From the NCBI GenBank assembly GCA_031270145.1, contig JAISYD010000049.1, positions 1-19,045 of the forward strand: 19,045 bases of DNA. The letters run 5' to 3'. The notes beneath the pieces are model-generated. The model was not told the origin of the DNA, did not search any database, and saw nothing but the letters and a program-made list of their open reading frames with translations. The translations under genes were made by a program, and so were the position numbers. Below are positions 1-7,050 of the stretch, in pieces (position 1 is the first letter of the stretch; each line of letters starts with the position of its first letter). This stretch comes from Planctomycetota bacterium. Its GTDB lineage: Bacteria > Planctomycetota > SZUA-567.

Positions 1-111
1 AAAGCCGCTTCTCGGATGATTTTTACCCCTGACCGCCGGCCAAAAATCATCCTGCCAGCGACTTTTTCCTTGTCTAACCCGGGCGATCCGGTATTTAACA
101 ACACGCTCTAA
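1..111 (-). repeat. Palindromic MITE-like repeat, copy 1 (cut by window edge)
   Basis: Bases 1-102 match the reverse complement of the element at 351-490 without gaps; I count 91 of 102 identical positions. The outer arm ends at 102 (ATTTAACAAC) and similarity weakens to about 111. The inner inverted repeat (GGATGATTTTT at 14-24, its complement at 42-52) is unchanged although the rest has diverged, which suggests the hairpin matters. The other outer arm lies beyond the left edge. No reading frame inside looks like a protein. Confidence 0.85.
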
Positions 112-341
112 AAGTCGACTTACCTTGCAAGGAGATTGTCTTTCGCCGGCTCGGGAAAAACAAGCGGTCTCGCCAAAATTCGCCGCCGCACGCAAGCCCC
201 GAAACCATAAAGGAAAGCGAACGGCGGTAGGTTTGATTTCCTTGTGGATCAACATCTTTTTGCAAATTATTATAAGTTTTTACAACCTCTCCACGCTCGC
301 GCCGTCCGCTTCGTTCATGTCCCCATTCCGCTTCCATTGCC
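112..341. other. Non-coding spacer between two repeat copies
   Basis: About 230 bases lie between two oppositely oriented repeat copies. There is an AT-rich island around 255-287, including TTGCAAAT and TTTTTACAAC, that loosely resembles the TTGTAA boxes at 580-611. Short frames here have no RBS and no recognisable protein features, so I call no gene. Confidence 0.5.
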
Positions 342-499
342 TAAGAGGCGGTTGTTAAATGCCGGATCGTCCGGGTTGGACAAGGAAAAAGGCGCCGGCG
401 GGATGATTTTTGGCCGGAGGTCAAGGGCAAAAATCATCCGGGAAGCGACTTTTGACGCGGTATAACCCGGACGATCCGGCATTTAACAACAGCCTCTAA
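342..499 (+). repeat. Palindromic MITE-like repeat, copy 2 (complete)
   Basis: This is a complete element with perfect 27-base outer inverted arms at 351-377 and 464-490, starting GTTGTTAAATGCCGGATCGT. The arms extend imperfectly outward (TAAGAGGC at 342-349 against GCCTCTAA at 492-499). A second perfect 12-base inverted repeat (GGATGATTTTTG at 401-412, complement at 428-439) sits in the centre, so the whole can fold as a double hairpin. It is too small to encode a transposase and would have to be mobilised in trans, or act as a structured RNA or protein-binding palindrome. TA dinucleotides lie near both outer ends, but I cannot prove a target duplication. Confidence 0.88.
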
Positions 500-579
500 C
501 AGTGTTTTGGTAGCGAAATTATTCGCCCGTACCGAACTTTTCGCCGGGGTTTTTTGCCTAACTTCAATTCATCCCTCTT

Positions 580-611
580 GTTGTAATAATTTGTAAATTT
601 TTTATTACAAC
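580..611. promoter_or_regulatory. Candidate operator: TTGTAA inverted repeat
   Basis: GTTGTAATAA at 580-589 is perfectly inverted as TTATTACAAC at 602-611. A third box, TTGTAAATTT, lies at 591-600 in direct orientation, so three TTGTAA-type half-sites follow one another at roughly 10-base, one-turn spacing. The site ends 2 bases before the -35 hexamer at 614, the usual place for a site controlling that promoter. The binding regulator is not encoded in the window and its family cannot be told from the site alone. Confidence 0.5.
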
Positions 612-613
612 TG

Positions 614-641
614 TTGACATGGCCGCAAAAATCGCTATACT
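614..641 (+). promoter_or_regulatory. Sigma70-type promoter upstream of the C45/M20 cluster
   Basis: A perfect -35 TTGACA (614-619), a 16-base spacer and -10 TATACT (636-641) form a near-consensus promoter pointing toward the gene that starts at 887. The transcript would carry a leader of roughly 240 bases. I see no recognisable riboswitch in 650-886, only GC-rich sequence with short inverted repeats. Confidence 0.65.
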
Positions 642-886
642 TTTTTTTGTCAAGAGCCGGCAAATCCTTTTCGCGGAATTTTCGCCCCCCGCATCTCGCA
701 TCACCGGTTTGGGGCCCGTCAAGTCCAGTTTCCGCTTGCGGCAAGAAAGCGGCCCGCGAAATTCATTCCGCCAATCCGGCTCGAAAAAGACATAGGAAAA
801 CACGATCGCGCCGCAAAAAGCGATCGGACCGGCGTAGTCGTGCCGGTTCCGGCGCGCGCGAGTCTTCACTGCCGGGAGGTCCATCC

Positions 887-1957
887 ATGGTGGCCAATTT
901 TCCCTTTATTCGAATCGCCGGCGATCCTTCCGCCAGAGGGAGGCAATACGGAGAGGGCGCGGCGGACCGCATCGGCGCCAGCCTATTGCTATACCGGAAG
1001 CTTTTTTCCGCCTACGCCTCCATGACCTGGGAACAGGCGATCAAGAAGGCGAAGGGGTTCGAGCCGTTCATCGGGCAATACCTGCCGGACGCCATAGGCG
1101 AGATGCGGGGCATCGCCGAGGGATCGGGCTTTACCTACGAAGACATACTCGCCCTAAACTGCCGGAGCGAACTCATGTTCGCCCCGCCGGACGGTTGCAC
1201 GTCGGCGATTGTTCCGCCGGAAGCCGCCGCCGACAAGAAAACATACATCGCCCAGACCTGGGATTGGCTTAGACCGGCGCAGGATGCCTGCGTCGTCGTC
1301 GAACTCCACCAGCGCCCCTTGCCCTCCCTCATCATGGCCTGCGAGGCCGGGCTCATAGGCGGCAAGGGAGTGAACGCGGCCGGCATCGGCTGCGGCATGA
1401 ACGCGCTCGGCATCGGCTGGGGAAAATTGGGGACTCCGCTCCACCTTATCTACCGGGGCATCATGAATAGCGTCAAAATATCCGACTCAATCGAGGCGGT
1501 GTCGAAGACCGAGCGCGCCGGATGCGCCAACTTCATCATCGGTTCGGCGGAGGGGATGGCGCTGAATCTCGAATTCACGCCCGAAAATTTCGACGTATCG
1601 TTCGCGGAGCACGCGCCTCTCGCCCACGGCAACCATTTCCTGTCGCCCATTCTCGCGCCCGAGGACAAGCTGAAGGCGCAGTTCCCGTGCAGCTTTCCGC
1701 GGTACCACCGCGCGAAAATGCTGCTCGAGGAACGGCGGGGCCGGCTGACCCGCGAGAGTTTGTTCGAAATCATGGCGGATCACGTCAATTACCCCGACAG
1801 CGTCTGCAGCCACGAGGACGAACGCGACGCGGAATGGTCGAGGTATTGCACCATATTCGGATTTCTCGCCGATCTCGCGGAGCGCGAGATTTGGATCGCC
1901 CCGGGAAATCCGTGCGAATCGGAATGGCGGTCGTACCGCCTCGCGTCCGAGGCGTGA
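887..1957 (+). CDS. C45-family autoproteolytic acyltransferase/amidohydrolase (penicillin acyltransferase-like)
   Basis: The 356-aa protein belongs to the Ntn-hydrolase family of fungal acyl-CoA:6-aminopenicillanate acyltransferase. Members are made as a proenzyme, cut themselves just before an internal Cys, and use that Cys to hydrolyse or transfer acyl groups on amides. The expected site is visible as Asp-Gly-Cys-Thr with Cys104, at nearly the same position as in the fungal enzyme (Cys103). Family features follow: LNCRSEL just before the cut and AQTWDW at about 122-127. Total length is also typical. The ATG at 887 is chosen because GGGAGG (874-879) lies directly upstream. There is no signal peptide, so it should be cytosolic. 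It is the first gene after the promoter at 614, and an M20 peptidase follows 65 bases later, suggesting consecutive steps on one substrate. Substrate unknown; bacterial members may act simply as hydrolases. Confidence 0.86.
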   Translation: MVANFPFIRIAGDPSARGRQYGEGAADRIGASLLLYRKLFSAYASMTWEQAIKKAKGFEPFIGQYLPDAIGEMRGIAEGSGFTYEDILALNCRSELMFAPPDGCTSAIVPPEAAADKKTYIAQTWDWLRPAQDACVVVELHQRPLPSLIMACEAGLIGGKGVNAAGIGCGMNALGIGWGKLGTPLHLIYRGIMNSVKISDSIEAVSKTERAGCANFIIGSAEGMALNLEFTPENFDVSFAEHAPLAHGNHFLSPILAPEDKLKAQFPCSFPRYHRAKMLLEERRGRLTRESLFEIMADHVNYPDSVCSHEDERDAEWSRYCTIFGFLADLAEREIWIAPGNPCESEWRSYRLASEA

Positions 1958-2022
1958 GAGGCCGGCATAAGCGGTTGGAACGGGTTTATCGCTGAAAATC
2001 ACTTTGTGTACGGGAGATTACG

Positions 2023-3201
2023 ATGGATGCGCGCGCCCTGCGGAGGAAACTGGATCAATTCGTCGATTCCCAAAAAACCGCGATGTTCGCCATGCTCGAA
2101 CGCCTAGTCGATCAGGACAGCGGCAGCTACGACACCGGAGACGTGAACAGGCTCGGGGACTATCTCGCCGACCAGCTCGAGAGCATGGGCTGCGCGGCGA
2201 CCAAGCATTGCCGCGAGGGAGCCGGCTATCCATTGACGGTGCTAGCGCCGGGAACCGATCCGGCCGCCAGGCGCGTGCTTTTGATCGGTCACCGCGATAC
2301 CGTATTTCCGGCCGGCACCGCCGCCGCCAGGCCGTTCCGGATCGACGGCGACGTCTGCCGGGGCCCGGGGGTGGCCGACATGAAGGGCGGCATCGCCTGC
2401 GGGCTTTTCGCGATCAAGGCCATTCTCGCGCTGCGGGAGGAAATCGGGACCATACCGCTGGAAATCGCCATCTCCTCGGACGAGGAGATCGGTTCCGGCG
2501 TCTCCGCGCCGATTCTGGCGGAAAAGAGCAAACACGCCAAGGCGGTGTTTTCGCTCGAGCCCGCCAGGCCGGGCCGGGCGGTCGTCACCTCCCGGGACGG
2601 CGGCGCGCTGTTCGACATCGAGGTGTTCGGCAAGGCGGCCCACGCCGGCAACAACTTCCCGGACGGCGTCTCCGCCGTCAACGCGCTAGCCGCGATCACC
2701 CTGGAACTGGCCGCCCTTTCCGACGACCCCGCCGGCATGAACGTGAACGTCGGCGTGGTCGAAGGCGGAAGCGGCGCCATCATCGTACCCGAACACGCCC
2801 GCGCCAAGGTGTACACGCGCTTTTCGACCCTTGGCCAGCAGGCCGACTTGATCGGCAGGGTTCGGGAAATCGTTCAAAAAGCCAATGCCGGCGGCATACG
2901 CGCGATCATGACCGATCCCGCCGGTTTCCTGCCCTTCAGAAAAAGCGGGGACAACGCCAAGCTCTTTTCGTTGGTGCGCGAGGCTGGCGAAGCGCTCGGG
3001 CTCGAGGTCCAGGGCATCGACATCCGCGGCCCCGCCGATTCCGGAATAACCGCCAGCGCCGGCGTCCCGACGATTTGCGGCATGGGACCGATCGGCGCGA
3101 ACCTGCACACGGACGAGGAATACATGGTCGCCTCGTCCCTCCCCGAGCACATCAAACTCCTCGCCCTGTCGGCGATAATGGCGTCGGAACGGTTCGAGTA
3201 G
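2023..3201 (+). CDS. M20-family zinc metallopeptidase (carboxypeptidase G2-like)
   Basis: The 392-aa protein resembles carboxypeptidase G2, which removes a C-terminal amino acid such as glutamate from acylated substrates with a two-zinc centre. The expected ligands can be placed: His90 in GHRDTV, the bridging Asp119 in GVADMKGG, general base Glu154 with ligand Glu155, Glu179 in SLEPA, and His362 in NLHTDEE. The middle part (about 190-300), beginning RDGGALFDIEVFGKAAHAG, is the lid/dimerisation domain with its conserved His207. The start is supported by GGGAG at 2012-2016. No signal peptide is visible, unlike the secreted Pseudomonas enzyme, so an intracellular role on imported or internally produced N-acyl amino acids is likely. 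It is co-directional with the preceding C45 gene and probably shares its promoter. Exact specificity cannot be read from sequence. Confidence 0.88.
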   Translation: MDARALRRKLDQFVDSQKTAMFAMLERLVDQDSGSYDTGDVNRLGDYLADQLESMGCAATKHCREGAGYPLTVLAPGTDPAARRVLLIGHRDTVFPAGTAAARPFRIDGDVCRGPGVADMKGGIACGLFAIKAILALREEIGTIPLEIAISSDEEIGSGVSAPILAEKSKHAKAVFSLEPARPGRAVVTSRDGGALFDIEVFGKAAHAGNNFPDGVSAVNALAAITLELAALSDDPAGMNVNVGVVEGGSGAIIVPEHARAKVYTRFSTLGQQADLIGRVREIVQKANAGGIRAIMTDPAGFLPFRKSGDNAKLFSLVREAGEALGLEVQGIDIRGPADSGITASAGVPTICGMGPIGANLHTDEEYMVASSLPEHIKLLALSAIMASERFE

Positions 3202-3625
3202 GGCCGAGTCCTCCCGGCGCGATCCGATTCAGGCAACAACACAGCCTCCCGGCGGGGCGCGATGAGCTTGTACACGCGCCGGGAGATCCGGGATCGCCAT
3301 TCGAAAGTCGCTAGGCCGGGGCGCCGATCATGGGCGCCGGCAGGTCCGACTCGACTACCCCCGACCGGATCGACAACGTCCCGCGCTTCCACTTCATGCT
3401 CCGGGACGCTCTCAACGTTCGCGCGAAGGCGATAAGGGTCCGCCCAAAACATGAAAATCGCGGCGGCCAAGACCATCGCCTCCGCCGCCAAGCTCCTGGT
3501 TTCCGGCCACGCGCGCGAAGTCCGCGGCGCCGCGTCATGCCGTTCGAGCCCGGCCGGCCGTTCCCAAGGCGCTCGACCGCGGGCCGGTGGCCCATTTATC
3601 GGGGAAGAAGGGGAAAGGAACGATA
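3202..3625. other. 424-base gap in the cluster, no convincing gene
   Basis: The sequence is GC-rich with several overlapping frames on both strands, none with an RBS plus coherent protein character. Inverted repeats built on CCGGCGC/GCGCCGG occur around 3216-3350. It may be a decayed gene or an intercistronic spacer, and I see no clear promoter or terminator. Confidence 0.4.
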
Positions 3626-4129
3626 ATGTCGAAAAAGGTCGTTGTTCTTTGGTGTCTTTGGATAGGGCTCGTGGTCGCGCTGTTCGCGTTCGCGTATCTC
3701 GCGAGCCCCCTGGCCAAGTACGGCGTCATGTGGATGTCTTTCGTGTCGATGCCGCTCTATTTCGCCGCCGGAGCGGAACTCAAGGATCTGGCGAGCTTCT
3801 GCGCCACCAATATCGCCGGCCTCGTCTGGGGGCTGTTCTACCTGTTCCTCATCGGCGTGTTTTCCAAACTCGGGCTCTCCGCCCCGCTGGCGACCGCCGC
3901 CACCATCACAATCGCAACGCCGTCCTGTTGCATTGCGCATATGCTCGTTCCCGACAAATATTTGGTCAACAAGTTGGCGGCGGCGTTCGGCGCGATCGCC
4001 TGCGTCTTCTCGCAGAACGGCGGGAATCTCGTTCCCACCGGCCTGACGCTAGTCGCCGGCGTGGTCGTGGGGCTGCTGTGCAAGGCCGGGCTCGGTTTTT
4101 TCCAAAAGCCGGCCCGGGCGGAGGCGTGA
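3626..4129 (+). CDS. DUF1097-family inner membrane protein
   Basis: The 167-aa protein is almost entirely hydrophobic, with about five membrane segments (roughly residues 5-27, 34-50, 60-79, 85-104, 113-157 in two parts). The central block, with AAGAELKDLASF followed by a helix ending GLVWGLFY, matches the pattern of DUF1097 proteins such as E. coli YcdZ, where a small-residue turn, a Lys-Asp/Gly-Leu step and a Val-Trp helix recur. The function of the family is not established. Its place between an M20 peptidase and an imidase/deacetylase suggests transport of a substrate or product of this cluster, which is inference. The ATG at 3626 follows AAAGGAA (3614-3620); an upstream in-frame ATG at 3587 has no RBS and would add a charged 13-residue tail. 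Confidence 0.75.
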   Translation: MSKKVVVLWCLWIGLVVALFAFAYLASPLAKYGVMWMSFVSMPLYFAAGAELKDLASFCATNIAGLVWGLFYLFLIGVFSKLGLSAPLATAATITIATPSCCIAHMLVPDKYLVNKLAAAFGAIACVFSQNGGNLVPTGLTLVAGVVVGLLCKAGLGFFQKPARAEA

Positions 4130-4261
4130 CGCGGCCGACGCGCGAAAGCGCTTGAGATAAATGGATTGGGGCGGGACGCGGTCGGCCGGAACGCGGGTCG
4201 AGAGGCCGATGCGCAAGAAGGCATTGCCCGCATTCGGGCAATATGCGTAAAGGAGAGCGAC

Positions 4262-5179
4262 ATGGCAACGCAAAAGGAAATCCAGGTTTGCTTCAACCCC
4301 CATTTCGACGCCGTCTCCCTGTGGATCGGCTCCTTCGGCGGCGAGGATTCGCCCTGCGACATTTCGCGCGGCGTCTTCGGCGCCAAACGGGGCGTGCCCC
4401 GCCTGCTGGAGATGTTCGACCGCTACGGCATCAAGACCACCTGGGGCGTCACCGGAAACTCGATGGAAAGCTTCCCCAAGGCGGCCGAAATGCTGGTGAA
4501 GTCGGGGCACGAGATTGGCATCCACGGCTATATGCACGAAAATCCGTTGGCGATGACCCGCGAACAGGAGGAGGAGGTTCTCGACAAGACGATTTCCGTG
4601 GTCAAGAAGCTCACCGGAAAGTCCCCCAGGGGATACATGGCGCCCTGGTGGGAATTGAGCCCCAACACCATTGAATTGCTCGGAAAATACGGCATAACCT
4701 ACGACAGCAGCCTGATGGAGGACGATTACCATCCCTATTACCTGCGGGTCGGAGACAGTTGGACCAAGATCAATTACACCGGGCCCGCCAAGGACTGGAT
4801 GAAGCCCTGGAAACCGGGCAAATTGGTCGATATCGTCGAAATACCCGCCAGCTGGTGGCTGGACGACGCACCGCCGGTCATGTTCGTGAAGGCGTCGGCG
4901 AACAGCCACGGCTGGATCACCGGTCGTCAGTTGGAGGAGATTTGGAAGGACCAATTCGACTGGGTCTACCGGCACCACGATTACGCGGTCTTCCCGGTGA
5001 CCATCCACCCGGACGCCTCGGGCAAGCCCCACGTTCTGATGATGGTGGAGCGCCTCATCGACTACATGCTCTCGCATTCCGGCGTACGCATGGTGACGAT
5101 GGAATACATGGCCGACGATTTCCGGAAGCGTGCGCCGTTCGGTTCCGGCAAGGAAGTCGGCGGTCCAAGCGGCTTGTAG
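4262..5179 (+). CDS. CE4 polysaccharide deacetylase-fold hydrolase, PgdA/cyclic imidase-like
   Basis: The 305-aa protein is close to the Helicobacter pylori HP0310 (PgdA) branch of the CE4 NodB fold. The same branch includes a Pseudomonas cyclic imide hydrolase, so either an N-deacetylase or a ring-opening imidase is possible. Recognisable blocks are GSFGGEDSPCDISRG (about 23-37), the metal-binding pair His88 and His92 in IHGYMHENP, MAPWWE, a DWMKPW block, and VFPVTIHPD near residue 255. The metal Asp is Asp16 in HFDAV. The residue two before it, normally the catalytic-base Asp in this branch, is His14. No signal peptide is present, which argues against secreted cell-wall modification and favours a cytosolic small-molecule substrate. 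The start follows AAAGGAG (4249-4255) with a 6-base gap. A strong stem-loop lies just downstream. Confidence 0.83.
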   Translation: MATQKEIQVCFNPHFDAVSLWIGSFGGEDSPCDISRGVFGAKRGVPRLLEMFDRYGIKTTWGVTGNSMESFPKAAEMLVKSGHEIGIHGYMHENPLAMTREQEEEVLDKTISVVKKLTGKSPRGYMAPWWELSPNTIELLGKYGITYDSSLMEDDYHPYYLRVGDSWTKINYTGPAKDWMKPWKPGKLVDIVEIPASWWLDDAPPVMFVKASANSHGWITGRQLEEIWKDQFDWVYRHHDYAVFPVTIHPDASGKPHVLMMVERLIDYMLSHSGVRMVTMEYMADDFRKRAPFGSGKEVGGPSGL

Positions 5180-5201
5180 CAAGACGACCTTTAGTCCCCC
5201 G

Positions 5202-5227
5202 CCCCGCCGCCCCGCGGCGAGGCGGGG
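5202..5227 (+). other. GC-rich intercistronic stem-loop
   Basis: CCCCGCC (5202-5208) pairs with GGCGGGG (5221-5227), and GCC/GGC can pair inside. No T tract follows (next bases ATTGCC), so it is not a standard intrinsic terminator. It sits between the stop of the deacetylase-like gene and the small CGxCG gene and may set relative expression or mRNA stability. Confidence 0.5.
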
Positions 5228-5251
5228 ATTGCCTCGTGAAATGGAAGCGTC

Positions 5252-5572
5252 ATGTGCGGCGCCTGCGGCGTGTTGAGCGGCGGATCGGAATGGCTCGAGC
5301 GGGCGGACGGTCCCGACGGCATCGGGGCCGACAAACGGGTGACCGGGGCGGCGGAGCGCCAGCGGCGGATCCGGCTCGTCAACCGTATTCTGGCGCGGAC
5401 GGGAGCGAGGCTCCGGGACTTCGGAGCGAAGCTGATGCTTCAGGGGCCGACCGGCCGGACGAAACTGGTGGACGATCTCGCCCACGTCTGGCTCGCGGCG
5501 GACGCCATCGGCCTCAAGCGGGTCGACCCCCTGGACGACGGCTTTCTTGACGAGCTTCGGAGCCGGACATGA
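5252..5572 (+). CDS. Small CGxCG-motif protein coupled to CobW GTPase
   Basis: The 106-aa protein begins MCGACGVLSGGSEW, putting two cysteines at positions 2 and 5 in a CxxC arrangement right at the N-terminus. The middle is basic and helical (residues 33-58, many Arg), followed by a GRTKLVDDLAHVWLAA segment. From memory, short proteins with this N-terminus recur beside COG0523 GTPase genes, but I know of no assigned function. Its last codon region overlaps the GTPase start in an ATGA (5569-5572), so the two are almost certainly translationally coupled. A metal-binding or metal-relay role for the Cys pair is inference. The RBS is weak (GGAAG about 5 bases before the ATG). Confidence 0.78.
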   Translation: MCGACGVLSGGSEWLERADGPDGIGADKRVTGAAERQRRIRLVNRILARTGARLRDFGAKLMLQGPTGRTKLVDDLAHVWLAADAIGLKRVDPLDDGFLDELRSRT

Positions 5573-6645
5573 GTTCGACCTCCCGCGACAGGGTGCCGGT
5601 GACGGTTTTGACCGGCTTCCTAGGCAGCGGCAAAACCACGCTTCTGCAAAAACTGCTGACCGGCGACGAGGGTCCGCGCGTGGCCGTCCTCATAAACGAA
5701 CTGGGAGAAGTCGGCCTCGACCACCTGTTCGTCCGAAACGTCGCCGAAACGGCGGTGGCGCTGCGGAACGGGTGCATATGCTGCACCATACGCGAAGACC
5801 TCCGGAAAGGGCTGCGCGATCTCATAGACGGCCGCTCCCGGGGGAATGTTCCGCCGTTCGACAGGATCCTTCTGGAAACGACCGGACTGGCCGATCCGGT
5901 CCCAATAGCGCAAACACTCACCGGCGACCCGATGCTTCTCCGCCAGGTACGCCTCGCCAATGTCGTAACGACCGTCGACGCGCTTTTCGGGGCGGAGCAA
6001 CTCGACACGCACGAGGAGAGCCGGAAGCAGGCGGCAATCGCCGATCGCCTGGTGGTGACCAAGACCGACCTCGCCGGCCCGGAGCGGGTTCGGCGCGTCG
6101 GGGAGAAACTAACCGCGCTCAATCCGATGGCGATGCTCCTGGAGTCGCGCGACGGAGCCTCCCTCTGGCCGGTTCTTTTCGACATCGACCCGTTCAACCC
6201 CGAAACGAAAAGCGAGGAAGTGAGGAATTGGCTGCGTCGCCTGCCGGAGATCGAAAATCGCGGCCACGATTACGACCATGATCATGGTCATGAATACGGG
6301 GATGGGCACCGCCGCGCCCATCACGGGAAGGCGATAACCACCTTCTCCGTCCGCACGGAAAAGCCGCTGGACTGGACCGCCTTCGCGGTATGGCTCTCGG
6401 CACTGGTGCACAGGCACGGAAAAAACATTCTCCGCATCAAGGGATTGCTCAACGTTCCCGGCGCGCGCGGGCCGGTGGTGCTCAACACTGTGCAAAAATA
6501 CATCACGCCGCCGACGCACCTGGACGAATGGCCGGACGACGACCGCTCCTCGCGGATCGTCTTCATCGCCCAAAACCTGCCGGCCGAAAAGATTCGCGAA
6601 TCGTTCGGCCTGTTCATGGCCGTCGAAGGCGGAGCGGAAGCGTGA
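5569..6645 (+). CDS. CobW/COG0523-family GTPase (G3E metallochaperone)
   Basis: The 358-aa protein is a SIMIBI-class P-loop GTPase of the family that loads metals into target enzymes. Walker A is GFLGSGKTT (16-24), the family-defining metal site CxCC is Cys69-Ile-Cys71-Cys72, ETTGLADP lies at 103-110, and the base-recognition motif is TKTD (164-167). A His/Asp-rich loop at about 231-253 contains seven histidines and would bind zinc, cobalt or nickel; the CobW C-terminal domain follows (256-355). It is cytosolic. The upstream neighbours include an M20 zinc peptidase and a metal-dependent deacetylase/imidase, the most likely clients, but the client and metal are not proven by sequence. Upstream overlap with the CGxCG gene indicates one transcript. 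The 405-base gap after it marks the end of the block. Confidence 0.92.
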   Translation: MSSTSRDRVPVTVLTGFLGSGKTTLLQKLLTGDEGPRVAVLINELGEVGLDHLFVRNVAETAVALRNGCICCTIREDLRKGLRDLIDGRSRGNVPPFDRILLETTGLADPVPIAQTLTGDPMLLRQVRLANVVTTVDALFGAEQLDTHEESRKQAAIADRLVVTKTDLAGPERVRRVGEKLTALNPMAMLLESRDGASLWPVLFDIDPFNPETKSEEVRNWLRRLPEIENRGHDYDHDHGHEYGDGHRRAHHGKAITTFSVRTEKPLDWTAFAVWLSALVHRHGKNILRIKGLLNVPGARGPVVLNTVQKYITPPTHLDEWPDDDRSSRIVFIAQNLPAEKIRESFGLFMAVEGGAEA

Positions 6646-6755
6646 ATAGCCACTCGGAATCAAACGCGGGATAAAACCCGGACACAAAAATGAAAATTGT
6701 CTCCTCGATATACCGGAAGCGTTTTGGTTTTCGGACCCCTGTCGATCCCAAACCT

Positions 6756-6808
6756 CAAGCGCGCGCAAGGGTTATGGAACAGGAACAACAGAAAACCATA
6801 CGCGCTTG
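6756..6808 (+). other. Long stem-loop after the CobW gene
   Basis: CAAGCGCG (6756-6763) pairs perfectly with CGCGCTTG (6801-6808), and TATGG (6773-6777) pairs with CCATA (6796-6800) inside, separated by a one-sided bulge. No T run follows, so it is a possible Rho-type or 3'-end-protecting structure rather than an intrinsic terminator. Confidence 0.4.
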
Positions 6809-6917
6809 GGTATATCCGTAAAAGCGATTTTCACGCGTAACCACCGCCCCCCGGCCGGGAAGGCCTTGCCGGCGAAGGTCGGCGATTTCCACCCGTACCG
6901 GAAGTTTTTTTTATTTA

Positions 6918-6945
6918 TTGACCCCGGGAAAATCCCTGATAATCT
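6918..6945 (+). promoter_or_regulatory. Extended -10 promoter for the TPR gene
   Basis: TTGACC (6918-6923), a 16-base spacer and TAATCT (6940-6945), with TG at 6937-6938 forming an extended -10. A T-rich tract just upstream (6905-6917) could serve as an UP element. The leader to the ATG at 7051 would be about 100 bases. Confidence 0.55.
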
Positions 6946-7050
6946 CTTTTGCGGATTTCTTCGCCAGCCCAAGGCGGAAAGACGGCGGTTGGCCCGCCGG
7001 TTCCCCAAGGGCGGCTTGGCGACAGTCTCCAAGTCCACACAAGGAGTCCA

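Larger units (their letters stand above)
500..886. other. Non-coding leader region of the left cluster
   Basis: This stretch holds the operator-like repeat, the promoter and a roughly 240-base untranslated leader. An upstream extension of the next gene to a TTG at 614 is possible on paper, but it would begin inside the -35 hexamer and would add 91 residues rich in Arg and Lys with no domain character. I therefore treat 642-886 as leader. Confidence 0.6.
6646..7050. other. Non-coding region between left and middle blocks
   Basis: The 405 bases contain the stem-loop at 6756-6808, a T-rich tract at 6905-6917 and the promoter at 6918-6945. The TPR frame can be extended upstream, but only into promoter sequence. 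I see no separate gene. Confidence 0.6.

Noticed and set aside
133..145. 13-base match AGATTGTCTTTCG to the promoter repeat at 12976-12988
   Set aside because: A 13-base exact match in a 19 kb window is expected by chance.
1..499. CRISPR array or integron-like site
   Set aside because: The repeats are inverted, few, longer than CRISPR repeats and not regularly spaced; no cas or integrase gene is present.
564..884. Reverse-strand frame (106 aa) with a hydrophobic N-terminal stretch
   Set aside because: The stretch around residues 18-34 looks membrane-like, but the frame runs through the promoter and operator into AT-rich sequence, has no clear RBS, and does not continue as a protein domain.
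2004..3314. + strand frame (436 aa) overlapping the M20 gene
   Set aside because: Arg/Gly-rich out-of-frame shadow; the M20 metal ligands lie in the other frame.
4049..5485. Reverse-strand frame (478 aa) opposite the deacetylase-like gene
   Set aside because: It spans a clear + strand enzyme with conserved motifs and has the composition expected of an antisense GC-rich shadow.
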